DNA from: Halobium salinum
Lineage (GTDB): Archaea; Halobacteriota; Halobacteria; Halobacteriales; Haloferacaceae
Assembly (NCBI RefSeq): GCF_026586625.1
Contig: NZ_JAODIW010000008.1
Location: 901,793-965,792, forward strand
Length of the DNA stretch: 64,000 bases
Reading direction: 5' to 3'
The translations under genes were made by a program, and so were the position numbers. Positions within the stretch are counted from its first letter, which is position 1; each line of letters begins with the position of its first letter. Positions 45,180 to 54,307 of this stretch are shown here, piece by piece. Under the pieces are notes generated by a model. The model saw only the letters and a program-made list of their open reading frames with translations, did no database searches and was not told where the DNA came from.

Positions 45180-45803
45180 CTACTTCACGAACTTCAGCAG
45201 GTCGTCCCGGTTCGCCTCGTGGAAGTGGTGTCGCAACGCCTCCTTCAGCGGCTCGATGCTCCCGCGTTTGGCCGTGATGGGCGCGATAGTCTCCGGTTCC
45301 CACTGCTTCCACGGCGGGTAGAGACCGAGTCGTTCACAGAGGGCGTTCAGCCGCTCGTCGCGGTCGTCGACCTTGTCCATCTTGTTGACGGCGACGACCG
45401 CGGGAATCCCGAGTTCCTCGAGAAAGTGAAACAGCTCCACGTCGTGGGGAATCTCGTCGGGGCCGGAGTGGCGGTCGATGACGTCGACGACGCTCTTCCC
45501 GTCGACGACGAGCACGCCCGCGAGGACGTGCTCGGCGTTGGCCTCGACGTATCGCACCACGTCGGTCTTTATCTGCTCCCTGACGCTCTCGTCGACGCCC
45601 GACATGAAGCCGAACCCGGGGAGGTCGGTGAACATGAAGTTCTCGGCGTTCCAGTCGAAGTGGTTGGGCTTCCGGGTGACGCCCGGCTTCTTCCCCGTCG
45701 AGAAGGAGTGGCCCGTCAACTCGCGCATCAGCGTCGACTTCCCGACGTTGGAGCGGCCGACGAAGACGACCTCGGCGCTCCGGTTCGGGCGGTCCTCGAA
45801 CAT
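45180..45803 (-). CDS. engB: EngB/YihA-family GTPase, ribosome assembly
   Basis: 207 residues. G1 is GRSNVGKST (16-24), G3 is DLPGFGF and G4 NKMDKV, the set for the EngB family of TRAFAC GTPases that help large-subunit assembly. The linker [13 protein letters not shown] after G1 is the usual switch I. It is cytoplasmic. The frame stays open for 78 Arg/Pro-rich codons upstream, which is not family sequence, so ATG 45803 is used. Confidence 0.95.
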   Translation of the reverse strand: MFEDRPNRSAEVVFVGRSNVGKSTLMRELTGHSFSTGKKPGVTRKPNHFDWNAENFMFTDLPGFGFMSGVDESVREQIKTDVVRYVEANAEHVLAGVLVVDGKSVVDVIDRHSGPDEIPHDVELFHFLEELGIPAVVAVNKMDKVDDRDERLNALCERLGLYPPWKQWEPETIAPITAKRGSIEPLKEALRHHFHEANRDDLLKFVK

Positions 45804-45898
45804 ACCGGCGGTAGCCGGCCGGGCCGGATAACGGTAGTGGGTCCGGTCGCGGCGTGTCCGGACGCGCGGTTGGCGTCGTCGGTCAGCAGTCGACCCGG

Positions 45899-46228
45899 CT
45901 ACGGAACCCCGGTCACCCGCCACCCGTCGCCGCGGCCGACGACCGGCTCCATCCGGACCGTGAGCGTCGTTCCGGTCGGGAGTCCGACGAGCAGGCGCCG
46001 TAGCTCCTCGGTGGCGTAGTCGACGAGTTGGCGACACGCGTGCTTCCGCTCGAGGAACACGGTGACGGAGTCGTGTCCGGCCGTCGACCGCCAGACGGTC
46101 ACCGTCGCCGCGTCCGCGGTCTCGGCGGCGTCGGGAGCCGACGTGTCCGACGCGGTACTCCGAGCGGCCGCGCCCGACGGCGCCGGTGGAACACCCGGGT
46201 CCCCGTCACCGTTCACGGCGTGACTCAT
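45899..46228 (-). CDS. Small haloarchaeal protein, function unknown
   Basis: 109 residues. The first 40 are disordered (Ala, Asp, Ser). The rest forms a compact beta-alpha-beta part ([60 protein letters not shown]), a size and pattern seen in stand-alone haloarchaeal proteins near stress or cofactor genes. There is no membrane segment and no metal motif. Function unknown. Confidence 0.55.
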   Translation of the reverse strand: MSHAVNGDGDPGVPPAPSGAAARSTASDTSAPDAAETADAATVTVWRSTAGHDSVTVFLERKHACRQLVDYATEELRRLLVGLPTGTTLTVRMEPVVGRGDGWRVTGVP

Positions 46229-46365
46229 GGGTTCCGCTCCACGCGTGCCCCGGTAGTTCCGGTGTTGCTCGAACGAGCGCCAGTAGCGTACATACAAAAG
46301 CTAAAACAGACTAACGGTAGACAAACGTTTTCCTAATACACTATTAGGACGTGGTATCGGCTAGT

Positions 46366-47007
46366 TCACTCAGAAGAGTCACCGCTCGCCTCGAACGCCT
46401 CCCGCGGCTCGCCGGTCTCACGCACCTCGCGGCTCTCGCGGTCCTGTTCGTCTATCATCGACCCCGGCGCGTCGACGCCGGCCGCCTCGGGGTCCGGCAC
46501 TTCGGGGTCGACCTCGCCGATGCGCCGCTGTAGCCGGAGCGACGCGACGGACTCCCCCTCCTCCTCGCGGCGCCCCTCGACGGTGAACCCGTGCTGGCGG
46601 TAGAAGTCGGTGCCGACGCCGTTGCCGTCGACGACCGACACCCACTGCTCGGTCGCCCCGGCTTCGACCTGTTCCTCGGTGACGGCGTTCAACAGCGACG
46701 TGCCCGCGCCCTGTCGCTGGGCCGCGGGGTCGACGTAGAGGACGTACACCTCGCCCGTCTCGGCGTCGGTGAGTCCGCCGCCGGCGGCGCCGATGATTCC
46801 CTCGTTCTCGACGGCGACGTGCCAGCCGTCCCACCCCTCGGGGTTCTCGATTTCCCGGGCGACCCGTTCCTCGGTGTAGTACTCGTCGACGACCTCGTCG
46901 ACGTACTCCTCCGGGTGGCGGTCGTCGTAGGTGTCGCGCCAGCCGGCCGTACACACCCGACAGATGCCCGCCTCGTCGCCGGGTTCGGCACGCCGTACTT
47001 CGAACAT
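46366..47007 (-). CDS. GNAT-family N-acetyltransferase
   Basis: 213 residues. The acetyl-CoA motif A is VYVLYVDPAAQRQGAGTSLL (R/Q-x2-G-x-G form), with FEVRRAEPGDEAGICRVC before it and FYRQHGFTVEGRREEEGE after it, which is the full GNAT fold (about 1-160). The last 50 residues are an acidic tail of Glu, Arg and Gly. The acceptor (protein, antibiotic or small amine) cannot be told. Start ATG 47007 is the fold's start. Confidence 0.9.
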   Translation of the reverse strand: MFEVRRAEPGDEAGICRVCTAGWRDTYDDRHPEEYVDEVVDEYYTEERVAREIENPEGWDGWHVAVENEGIIGAAGGGLTDAETGEVYVLYVDPAAQRQGAGTSLLNAVTEEQVEAGATEQWVSVVDGNGVGTDFYRQHGFTVEGRREEEGESVASLRLQRRIGEVDPEVPDPEAAGVDAPGSMIDEQDRESREVRETGEPREAFEASGDSSE

Positions 47008-47087
47008 GGGTTCGCTAGGGAGTCCCCCGGTATGAGTTGTGTGGCCGGGGCGAGAGCGTAGAAGTAGGTCGCCGGCGACGGTCGACC

Positions 47088-47804
47088 ATGGACAAACAGT
47101 CACTCCGCGAGCGGGTGTGGGACCGGCTCGAAGACGACGGGGTCGCGCGTTTCCCCTTCCCACCCCACGGCCGCATCCCGAACTTCGCCGGCGCCGACGA
47201 CGCCGCCGACCGACTCACCGCCACCGACGCGTGGACCGACGCCGGGGTGCTGAAGGCGAACCCCGACGCACCCCAACTCCCGGTCCGCCGCCGCGCACTG
47301 CACGAGAACAAGGTCGTCTACATGGCCCAGCCCCGGCTCCGGAGCGCCGAACCGTTCATGAAACTCGACCCCGCAGAGATTCCGCCGGAGGACCTCGACG
47401 CGGCCGCGACGGTCTCCTCGATGGACGACTACGCCGAGCCGGTCGGCCCCGACGCCGTCCCGGGCGTCGACCTCGTCGTCTCCGGGAGCGTCGCCGTCGA
47501 CGAGGCCGGGAAGCGGGTGGGGAAAGGCGAGGGGTACAGCGACCTCGAGTTCGCCGTGCTGGCCGAACTGGGTGCGGTCGATGCCGAGACGACGGTGGCG
47601 ACGACGGTCCACGAGTACCAGGTGGTCGGAGCCGGCGAAATCGAGACCGACGCCCACGACGTGCCGATGGACCTCGTCGTCACACCCGAGCGGACCGTCG
47701 AGACGGGCGCCGCCGGGGCACGGCCGACCGGCGTCGACTGGGACCTGCTGGGCGAGGAGCGCGTCGCGGAGATTCCGGTGCTGGAGCGTCTGCGGGAGCG
47801 GTAG
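47088..47804 (+). CDS. 5-formyltetrahydrofolate cyclo-ligase family protein
   Basis: 238 residues. The C-terminal phosphate-binding block RVGKGEGYSDLEFAVL and VVTPERTVE are those of the 5-FTHF cyclo-ligase family, which turns 5-formyl-THF into 5,10-methenyl-THF with ATP. The N-terminal MDKQSLRERVWDRLED is as in archaeal members. These proteins in archaea lack some bacterial active-site residues, and the folate step may not be their only job. It runs convergently into the Dph6-like gene with seven bases between stops. Confidence 0.85.
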   Translation: MDKQSLRERVWDRLEDDGVARFPFPPHGRIPNFAGADDAADRLTATDAWTDAGVLKANPDAPQLPVRRRALHENKVVYMAQPRLRSAEPFMKLDPAEIPPEDLDAAATVSSMDDYAEPVGPDAVPGVDLVVSGSVAVDEAGKRVGKGEGYSDLEFAVLAELGAVDAETTVATTVHEYQVVGAGEIETDAHDVPMDLVVTPERTVETGAAGARPTGVDWDLLGEERVAEIPVLERLRER

Positions 47805-47811
47805 TCTGCGC

Positions 47812-48513
47812 TCAGCGCGCCAGCAGGTCCTGGTAGTGAAACGCCGACCCCTGCACGTCCCGCGTGACGGTCTCGCCGCGCTCCACCCCGACGGCCGAGT
47901 CGAACCCCGGCCCGCCGACGACGAACGTGTGGAACTCCCCGTTCTCCGCACAGGGGTCGACGCCGTCGGGGAGGTCGGCCAACAGCGAGGCGTCGTACTC
48001 GCGGCCCACGAACGACGCGTCGAGGACGCTCCCGTCGACGCAGACGACGATGGCACGAAACCCGCGGTCGACGAACTCGCGGGCCAGCTCTCCGGTGTCC
48101 CGACCCCACAGGGGCCACACCCCGTCGAGTGCGGCGTCGGCGAGGTTCGACTCGCGGTAGGCGCGCACGTCTTCGAGGTAGAGGTCGCCGAAGGCGACGC
48201 GCTCGACACCCTCCCCGGCTAGTTCGTCGTGGACCGCCCGCATCCGGGCCTCGTACTCGTCGTTCGAGGGGTCCGCGGGGAGCTCGACCGTGCGGAGCGG
48301 GAGCGAGAGCGCGTCGGCCTGCGCCTCGATTAGCTCGGGCCGGACGCCGTGCATCGTCGTGCGGTCGGTCGCCGCCGAGACCGTCGTGAGGAGACCGGTC
48401 ACGCGGACGGCGGGGTCGTCGCGGAGCGCTTCGAGGGCGACTGCGGCGTCTTTCCCGCCGCTCCAGGAGAGGACGGTCGGGGTGGACTCGGCCGTCGGCT
48501 CCGACTCGGTCAT
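47812..48513 (-). CDS. Diphthine-ammonia ligase (Dph6)-like ATP pyrophosphatase
   Basis: 233 residues. The PP-loop SGGKD (18-22) and the block GEFHTFVVGGPGFDS at the end belong to the MJ0570/Dph6 family, which amidates the modified histidine of elongation factor 2 in the last step of diphthamide synthesis. ELPADPSNDEYEARMRAVHDEL and VAFGDLYLEDVRAYRE are further family blocks. It is cytoplasmic. Start ATG 48513 gives the usual distance to the PP-loop. Confidence 0.88.
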   Translation of the reverse strand: MTESEPTAESTPTVLSWSGGKDAAVALEALRDDPAVRVTGLLTTVSAATDRTTMHGVRPELIEAQADALSLPLRTVELPADPSNDEYEARMRAVHDELAGEGVERVAFGDLYLEDVRAYRESNLADAALDGVWPLWGRDTGELAREFVDRGFRAIVVCVDGSVLDASFVGREYDASLLADLPDGVDPCAENGEFHTFVVGGPGFDSAVGVERGETVTRDVQGSAFHYQDLLAR

Positions 48514-48593
48514 GGCCGAGTCGTCGCGGCGGCCGACCAGAACGGTTGCGCTTTGCTCGCGAGCGGCGGCGTGGTGCCGAGGACGGCCCACGG

Positions 48594-48600
48594 CTATTTG
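48594..48600 (+). promoter_or_regulatory. TATA box of the first TIGR00341 gene
   Basis: CTATTTG is centred 29 bases before the GTG at 48626. The surrounding GGCTATTTGCTCGCCCGCGG closely resembles the block before the second copy (50168 on). Confidence 0.55.
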
Positions 48601-48625
48601 CTCGCCCGCGGTGACGACACCGGAC

Positions 48626-50095
48626 GTGCGCCACGTACAGGTGATGATTCCGTCGGGCAAGCGCAAGGCCGTGGTCGAGGTGCTCGACGAGGAGGGCATC
48701 GACTACGCGCTCACCGAGGAGCACAGCGGCCGGGAGTACGTCGCCCTCGTCTCCTTTCCCCTGCCGACGAGCGCGGTCGAGCCGGTGCTCGAGCGACTGC
48801 GGGACGCCGGCGTCGAGCGCGACGCCTACACCGTCGTCGTCGACGCCGAGACCGTCGTGTCGAAGCGGTACGAGCGCATCGAAGAGCAGTACGACGAGGA
48901 GACCGACGACGGCGACCGCATCGCCCGCGAGGAGATATACGCCGAGGCGCTCTCCCTCGTGCCGGAGTACGAGACGTTCGTCGTGATGACGGTCGTGAGC
49001 GCCGTCGTCGCCACCGCCGGGGTGTTGCTCGACTCCCCCGCCGTCGTCGTGGGGTCGATGGTCATCGCCCCGCTGGTCGGTCCGGCGATGGCCGCGAGCG
49101 TCGGCACCGTCGTCGACGACACCGAACTGTTCCGGAACGGGGTGAAACAGCAGGCGCTCGGCGTCGTTCTCGCTGCCGTCAGCGCGTCCGTCTTCGCGCT
49201 CCTCGTGAAGAACCTCGGGCTCGTCCCCCCCGGCCTCGAGCCCACGTCGCTCGGGCAGTTCTCCGGACGACTCACCCCGGATTTCCTCTCGCTCGCGGTC
49301 GCACTCGGTGCGGGTGTCGCCGGGGCCATCAGCCTCGCCTCCGGTATCTCCGTCGCCATCGTCGGCGTGATGATCGCCGCCGCGCTCGTCCCGCCCATCG
49401 CCGTCGTCGGCATCGGCGTCGCCTGGGGGATGCCGATGACGGTGCTGAGTTCGAGCGTGCTCGTGCTCGTCAACGTGCTCTCCATCAACCTCGCCGCCCT
49501 CGCCGTCTTCTGGTACAAGGGGTACCGTCCCGAGAACTGGTTCGAGCAGGACGCCGCCCGGAGCGCGACGCTCAAGCGCGTCGGCACGCTGGTCGTCGTC
49601 ATCGCCCTCCTCTCGGTGTTCCTGGCCGGCGTCACCTACAGCACGTACGAGAACGCCCAGTACCGAAACGACATCCGCTCGCAGGTCGACGCCGTCGTCG
49701 GCGAAGGGGAGTACGAACGCCTCGAGGTCGTCGACACGCAGGTGGAGTACGACACGAGCGTCCCGTTCCGTCGGCCCGAGCGGGTGGTCGTGACGGTCGG
49801 CCGGCCCGAGGGTGTCGACTCCCCGAACCTCGCCGACCGGCTCAGCCAGCGCATCACCGAGCGGGCCGAACCGGCGTTCGGCCTCGGCCCGCGCGACCCG
49901 CCGATCGACGTGCAGGTGCGCTACGTCGAACTGCAGAACGCCGGTGGCGGAGCGGATACCGGCGGCGAGGCCGGAGACGACGGGGGCGCGACCGGGAACG
50001 GGAGCGCCGGGAGCGGGACGACAGCCACCGGTGCTGGGGACGGGACGACCGCCGCGTCCACCGTCGTTCGACACGGGGGCCCCGTCGTCGGCTGA
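48626..50095 (+). CDS. TIGR00341-family membrane protein (first of two)
   Basis: 489 residues, GTG start (reads MRHVQVMIPSGKRK, the family start). A soluble N-terminal domain of about 100 residues (LDEEGIDYALTEE, FPLPTSAVEPVLERLRDAGV) is followed by six or so membrane helices (about 115-345), with the signatures DSPAVVVGSMVIAPLVGPAMA and VLVLVNVLSINLAAL. A beta-rich external or cytoplasmic part and a Gly/Thr tail end it. The family function is unknown. The second copy starts 105 bases after its stop. The tail beyond 435 is low-complexity. Confidence 0.88.
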   Translation: MRHVQVMIPSGKRKAVVEVLDEEGIDYALTEEHSGREYVALVSFPLPTSAVEPVLERLRDAGVERDAYTVVVDAETVVSKRYERIEEQYDEETDDGDRIAREEIYAEALSLVPEYETFVVMTVVSAVVATAGVLLDSPAVVVGSMVIAPLVGPAMAASVGTVVDDTELFRNGVKQQALGVVLAAVSASVFALLVKNLGLVPPGLEPTSLGQFSGRLTPDFLSLAVALGAGVAGAISLASGISVAIVGVMIAAALVPPIAVVGIGVAWGMPMTVLSSSVLVLVNVLSINLAALAVFWYKGYRPENWFEQDAARSATLKRVGTLVVVIALLSVFLAGVTYSTYENAQYRNDIRSQVDAVVGEGEYERLEVVDTQVEYDTSVPFRRPERVVVTVGRPEGVDSPNLADRLSQRITERAEPAFGLGPRDPPIDVQVRYVELQNAGGGADTGGEAGDDGGATGNGSAGSGTTATGAGDGTTAASTVVRHGGPVVG

Positions 50096-50169
50096 CCGGA
50101 CGAGACCGCTGCCGTCGACTGACCGGTCGGGGGAGGACGGCGGTCACCTGCCCCGACTGTGTCCCCCGG

Positions 50170-50176
50170 CTATATC
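50170..50176 (+). promoter_or_regulatory. TATA box of the second TIGR00341 gene
   Basis: CTATATC is centred 27 bases before the GTG at 50200. With the box before the first copy it shares a block ending in CCCGCGG, so the promoter was duplicated with the gene. Confidence 0.55.
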
Positions 50177-50199
50177 TCACCCGCGGCCCACTCCCGGAT

Positions 50200-51624
50200 G
50201 TGCGACTGGTACAGGTGATGATTCCGGCGGGCAAGCGCGACTCGGTGACTCGCGCCCTCGACGAGGAGGGCATCGACTTCGCACTCACCGAGGAGACGAG
50301 CGGCCGCGACTACGTCGCCGTCGCCTCGTTCCCCCTGCCGACGAGCGCGGTCGAACCCGTCCTCGAACGCCTGCGGGACGCCGGGCTGGAACGCGACGCC
50401 TACACCGTCGTCGTCGACGCCGAGACCGTCATCTCGCGGCGGTTCGACCGGCTGGAGGCGCGCTACGAGGAGGAGAACGGGAACGGTGCGGAGGGCGAGC
50501 GCATCGCCCGCGAGGAGCTGCTGGCGCGGGCCGAGGAACTCGCCACCGGCACCCGTGCGTACGTCGTCATGACGGTCGTCAGCTCGCTCATCGCGACCGC
50601 GGGGCTGATGCTCGACTCCCCCGCCGTCGTCGTGGGGTCGATGGTCATCGCCCCGCTCATCGGCCCGGCGATGGCCGCGAGCGTCGGCACCGTCCTCGAC
50701 GACCACGACCTCTTCGCTCGTGGCGTGCGTCTGCAGGCGCTCGGGTTGGCTCTCGCCGTCGGCAGTGCGGGCCTGTTCGCGCTCCTCCTGCGCTTCACGC
50801 TCCTCGTCCCGCCCGGCACCGACGTGCTCACCATCCCCCAGATTCGAGAGCGCCTCGCCCCCGACTTCCTCTCGCTGGCGGTCGCTCTCGGCGCGGGCGT
50901 GGCGGGCGTCGTCTCGCTGTCGACCGGCGTCTCCTCCGCGCTGGTGGGTGTGATGATAGCCGTCGCGCTCATCCCGCCGGCGGCGACGGTCGGCATCGCG
51001 CTCGCGTGGGGGTTTCCGATGGCCGCCGCCGGCTCGGGCGTCCTGTTGCTCGTCAACGTGCTCTCCATCAACCTCGCCGCCCTCGCCGTGCTCTGGTACG
51101 CCGGCTACCGCCCCGACGACTGGCTCCGAACCGGCGGCGCTCGGAGCGCGACGGTCAAGCGCGGCGCGACGCTCCTGCTCGCCATCGCCGTCCTCTCGAC
51201 GTTCCTCGGCGGCGTGACGTTCAACACCTACCAGAACGCGACGCTGGAGGAGGGCGTCCGGGACGACGTGGCCGCCGCGCTGAACGACTCCGCCCCGTCG
51301 GCGACGCTCGTCTCCGTCGAGTTGACCGGGGAGGAGGCGACCGTCTTCGGCCGCCCGGACCACGTCGTCGTCACGGTGGGCGTCCCGCCCGACGGCGCCC
51401 CCGTCGGGCTGGCTCGAACGTTAGACGACACCGTCTCACTCCGGACGAACCGCGAGATGACCGTCGAGGTGCGCTACCTCACCGTCGAGGACACCCGGCC
51501 CGGCGGGAACGGCTCCGGGTCCGAAATCGGCCCGGGCGACGGCGAGGGGTCGGTTCCCCCCGTCGCGTCCGCCTCGACTCCGCTCCGTCCGTCCGCTTCG
51601 ACACTTCTTCGCCCCGTGGTGTGA
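50200..51624 (+). CDS. TIGR00341-family membrane protein (second of two)
   Basis: 474 residues, GTG start (MRLVQVMIPAGKRD). It matches the first copy along its whole length: LDEEGIDFALTEE, DSPAVVVGSMVIAPLIGPAMA, VLLLVNVLSINLAAL. Differences cluster in the cytoplasmic N-terminal domain and in the tail. An ATG two bases earlier is in another frame and gives no family sequence. The pair probably arose by duplication of gene plus promoter. Confidence 0.88.
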   Translation: MRLVQVMIPAGKRDSVTRALDEEGIDFALTEETSGRDYVAVASFPLPTSAVEPVLERLRDAGLERDAYTVVVDAETVISRRFDRLEARYEEENGNGAEGERIAREELLARAEELATGTRAYVVMTVVSSLIATAGLMLDSPAVVVGSMVIAPLIGPAMAASVGTVLDDHDLFARGVRLQALGLALAVGSAGLFALLLRFTLLVPPGTDVLTIPQIRERLAPDFLSLAVALGAGVAGVVSLSTGVSSALVGVMIAVALIPPAATVGIALAWGFPMAAAGSGVLLLVNVLSINLAALAVLWYAGYRPDDWLRTGGARSATVKRGATLLLAIAVLSTFLGGVTFNTYQNATLEEGVRDDVAAALNDSAPSATLVSVELTGEEATVFGRPDHVVVTVGVPPDGAPVGLARTLDDTVSLRTNREMTVEVRYLTVEDTRPGGNGSGSEIGPGDGEGSVPPVASASTPLRPSASTLLRPVV

Positions 51625-51683
51625 CACAAGCCGTCGTTTGCGCTTAGCGCGTGTTCATCTCCGCGGACAGCGTCCCTCTAGGT

Positions 51684-52490
51684 ATGCGCGCCACGACGAC
51701 GAAGGCGGCCGCCGCACTCGCGGCCGCGTTCCTGGTCCTCCTCGCCGGCTGTGCCGGCCCGCTGCAGGCGACTTCGGGTACCACGACGACCACGACTGCC
51801 ACCGATGGTGGAGCCGACACCCAGATGGGCGGTGACGGCGCCGATAGCACCGACGGCGTCGACGGCCCGACCATCACGACCAGCGGCGTCGGTGAGGCGA
51901 CAGCCGAGGCCGACCTCGCGCTCGTCACCGTCTCCGTCGCCCACCTCGCGGACACCGCCGACGCCGCCCGCGAGGACGTGGCGACCCGCACCGACGCGCT
52001 CTACGCCGCGCTCGACGCGGCGGGCGTCGGGGACGAGAGCGTCCGCACCGTCTCCTACCGCCTCCAGCCCGAGTACGACTACGCCCGCGAGGGCGGTCGC
52101 ACGCTGCTCGGCTACCGCGCCGTCCACACACTCGAAGTCGAGGTGAGCCCCGACCGCGCCGGCGAGGTCGTCGACCTCGCGGTCGGCGAGGCCGCCGCCG
52201 AAATCGGCGGCGTCGCGTTCACCCTGGCCGACGAGACCCGCGCGCAGGTGCGCGCCGAGGCCGTCGGGGCGGCCGTCGAGAACGCCCGCGCCGACGCCGA
52301 CGCCATCGCCGACGCCGCCGGACTCTCCGTCACGGGCGTCGCCTCCGCGTCCACTGTCGGCGTCGGCTACCCTGTCCCGTACGCCGACGGCCGCGCGGCC
52401 GCGGAGGACGCGGGCGGCGCGAGCACGACGTTCCAGCCCGGCCCGGTGACCGTCACCGCGACGGTGACGATGGTGTACACGGCCGAGTAG
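51684..52490 (+). CDS. SIMPL-domain (DUF541) lipoprotein
   Basis: 268 residues. The signal ends in the lipobox LAGC (Cys23), so it is membrane-anchored outside the cell. A Thr/Gly/Asp-rich linker (to about 65) leads into a SIMPL domain: ITTSGVGEATAEADLALVTVSV, RTVSYRLQPEYDYAREGG, then AVGAAVENARADADAIADAAG. SIMPL proteins bind or assist other surface proteins; their precise job is not known. The ATG at 51684 is used because the signal begins there. Confidence 0.85.
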   Translation: MRATTTKAAAALAAAFLVLLAGCAGPLQATSGTTTTTTATDGGADTQMGGDGADSTDGVDGPTITTSGVGEATAEADLALVTVSVAHLADTADAAREDVATRTDALYAALDAAGVGDESVRTVSYRLQPEYDYAREGGRTLLGYRAVHTLEVEVSPDRAGEVVDLAVGEAAAEIGGVAFTLADETRAQVRAEAVGAAVENARADADAIADAAGLSVTGVASASTVGVGYPVPYADGRAAAEDAGGASTTFQPGPVTVTATVTMVYTAE

Positions 52491-52612
52491 GGGCTCCGAG
52501 GGCTCGAGCGGTCCCCTTTTCACGCGTCGGTCGACCCTCTCCGCATGGACACGACAGCGATTCTCACCGCGACGTTCCCGCCGGTCACGGGGGCCGCGAC
52601 GTGACGACCGAC

Positions 52613-52780
52613 ATGGGTCGAGACACCCTGCTGTTCGCACTGACCCTCGTCTGCTTCGGCGGGTTCTCCTACCTCGCGCGGGTCGGCGGCGACGCCGGCT
52701 ACTGGGTGATGGCGCTCGGACTGGCGACGGCGCTGTTGGGGCTGTGGCAGGCGTCGCGGGAGGCGGTGCGGGCGGAGTAG
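52613..52780 (+). CDS. 55-residue two-span membrane protein
   Basis: From ATG 52613: a helix (about 5-22), a short loop with Gly-Asp, a second helix (about 29-47) and a basic end. An in-frame GTG at 52601 (adding four residues) overlaps the stop of a 19-codon frame 52545-52604, whose ATG lies about 28 bases after a CCCCTTTTC element. If that transcript start is right, the small protein would be translated by coupling. No family is recognised. Confidence 0.45.
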   Translation: MGRDTLLFALTLVCFGGFSYLARVGGDAGYWVMALGLATALLGLWQASREAVRAE

Positions 52781-52938
52781 CTCTCACCCCTTCGACCGAC
52801 GTCGAGTCCCCACGAGGGATAGCGGCGGTCGCTCACGTCGGGGGGTTCGGAGTGCTCGCGCAACGGGGGAAGCCTGCATCGTGCAGAGGAGAGACCCGTC
52901 GCGCCGAGGTAGACCCGCCACGACGGCTCGGGAGGCCC

Positions 52939-54054
52939 TCAGTCTCCCTGAATCGACCGGACCTGTCGCCGCACGTCGCGTTTCAGCCGGTCGGCGTAGT
53001 CGAGTCGGAGTTCGCGGGCCGCGTCGGGCGAGAGCTCCTCGGACCCGTCGATGGCGGGCGAGATGGGGTCGTACGCGCCGACGTCGAACCCCAGTCGGTC
53101 GAGGTACGAGCGGACGGTCCCCGACTCCAATCCGTCCTCGATGGCGGCGTCGACGTAGCCGACGACGGCGTCGAACTCGGGAAGGACTATCTCGTCGTCG
53201 GTGACGCCGCCCTCGTCGCCGTCGATACGGACGTCGACCCGGTCGAGGCGGTCTATCAGGTCGGTCAGGTCGTCGGCGAGGCGGACGACGTGACTCGGGA
53301 GGGTGGCGTCGGGCGAGCGCCACTCGACCGTGTCGAACTGGTCCCGGAGTTGGACGGGCGTCCACACCGCGCTCTCCTCGTCGAAGCCGGCTTCGACGGT
53401 CTGTCGGTCGACGCCCGCCTCCACGGCCGCCCGCACGAACTCCTCGTGACGGCGTTCGAGCCGCCGGGTCCACTCGTCGGTGTCGTCGATGTAGGACCAC
53501 AGCCACCCCTGATGGGGGAGGTCCTCGTAGGCCATCCGTCGGTACAGCATCGAACGCGCGCCGGCCGCCAACCGCCGCCCGTCGAAGTACGGCGAGGAGT
53601 TCACGAGCGCCAGCGCCGGGTCGAGCGCGACGAGGGTGTTGAACTGGTCGACTACCCGCCCGGGTCGTTGCTCGACGTGGATGTGGGTCCCCGCACAGTG
53701 TCTGACGTACTCGAACGCCTCGCCGACGACCTCGTTCTGGACCTTCGTCCGGTCGCTCGGAAGCTCCTCTATCTCCTCGCCCACGAGGGGCGTCGCGAGT
53801 GGGACCAGACCCTTGTCGAGTTCCTCCGCCCGTTCGAGGACGCGCACGAGGCGGTCGAACAGCTCCTCGCGAAGCGCCGTCGTCGACCGACACGGCGTCG
53901 TCTTTATCTCGAGGAGCGGTTCGACGAACTCCCGTTCGACCCCGCTCGCCTCCTCGACGAGCGCGCCGGGTTCGACCAACCGGCCGTCGCCGTCGATTAC
54001 CCAGTACTCCACTTCGACGCTCTGCCGGGCCGTCGTTCGGTCGTGTGTCGACAC
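52939..54054 (-). CDS. Glutamate-cysteine ligase-like protein (GCS2 family)
   Basis: 371 residues. The N-terminal EVEYWVIDGDGRLVEPG and the block HCAGTHIHVEQRP are typical of carboxylate-amine ligases of the GCS2 family. Haloarchaea make gamma-glutamylcysteine as their main thiol, and this gene is a likely source of it. VNSSPYFDGRRLAAGARSMLYRR is another conserved block. It is cytoplasmic. The start is GTG; a downstream start is not excluded, because the first 12 residues are polar. The 253 bases upstream hold an AT-rich stretch but no gene that I can see. Confidence 0.85.
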   Translation of the reverse strand: MSTHDRTTARQSVEVEYWVIDGDGRLVEPGALVEEASGVEREFVEPLLEIKTTPCRSTTALREELFDRLVRVLERAEELDKGLVPLATPLVGEEIEELPSDRTKVQNEVVGEAFEYVRHCAGTHIHVEQRPGRVVDQFNTLVALDPALALVNSSPYFDGRRLAAGARSMLYRRMAYEDLPHQGWLWSYIDDTDEWTRRLERRHEEFVRAAVEAGVDRQTVEAGFDEESAVWTPVQLRDQFDTVEWRSPDATLPSHVVRLADDLTDLIDRLDRVDVRIDGDEGGVTDDEIVLPEFDAVVGYVDAAIEDGLESGTVRSYLDRLGFDVGAYDPISPAIDGSEELSPDAARELRLDYADRLKRDVRRQVRSIQGD

Positions 54055-54307
54055 ACTACCCTCCCCTGTGAGGCCGTCGGCCGTGTTTCATTGGTACGTT
54101 CACATGTTCCTCTTACAGCCGCCGGCCCGGCGGTTGGTTGATAATCTCTCGCGTGGGACGTACGGCGAGGGGGTATAAGAACCTTCGCAGAACACAACTG
54201 TTTCGGCCACCAGATGGACGTTTGTTTTGTCGTAAGTAGTAGAACAGTACTTTCGTCTAGCCCAGTCGGCGAGTCGACGGACGAGACGTAAATGGCGGCG
54301 GCTCCGC

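Noticed and set aside
45804-46037. N-terminal extension of EngB
   Set aside because: The frame is open, but the sequence is Arg/Pro-rich and unlike any EngB; the family start is at 45803.
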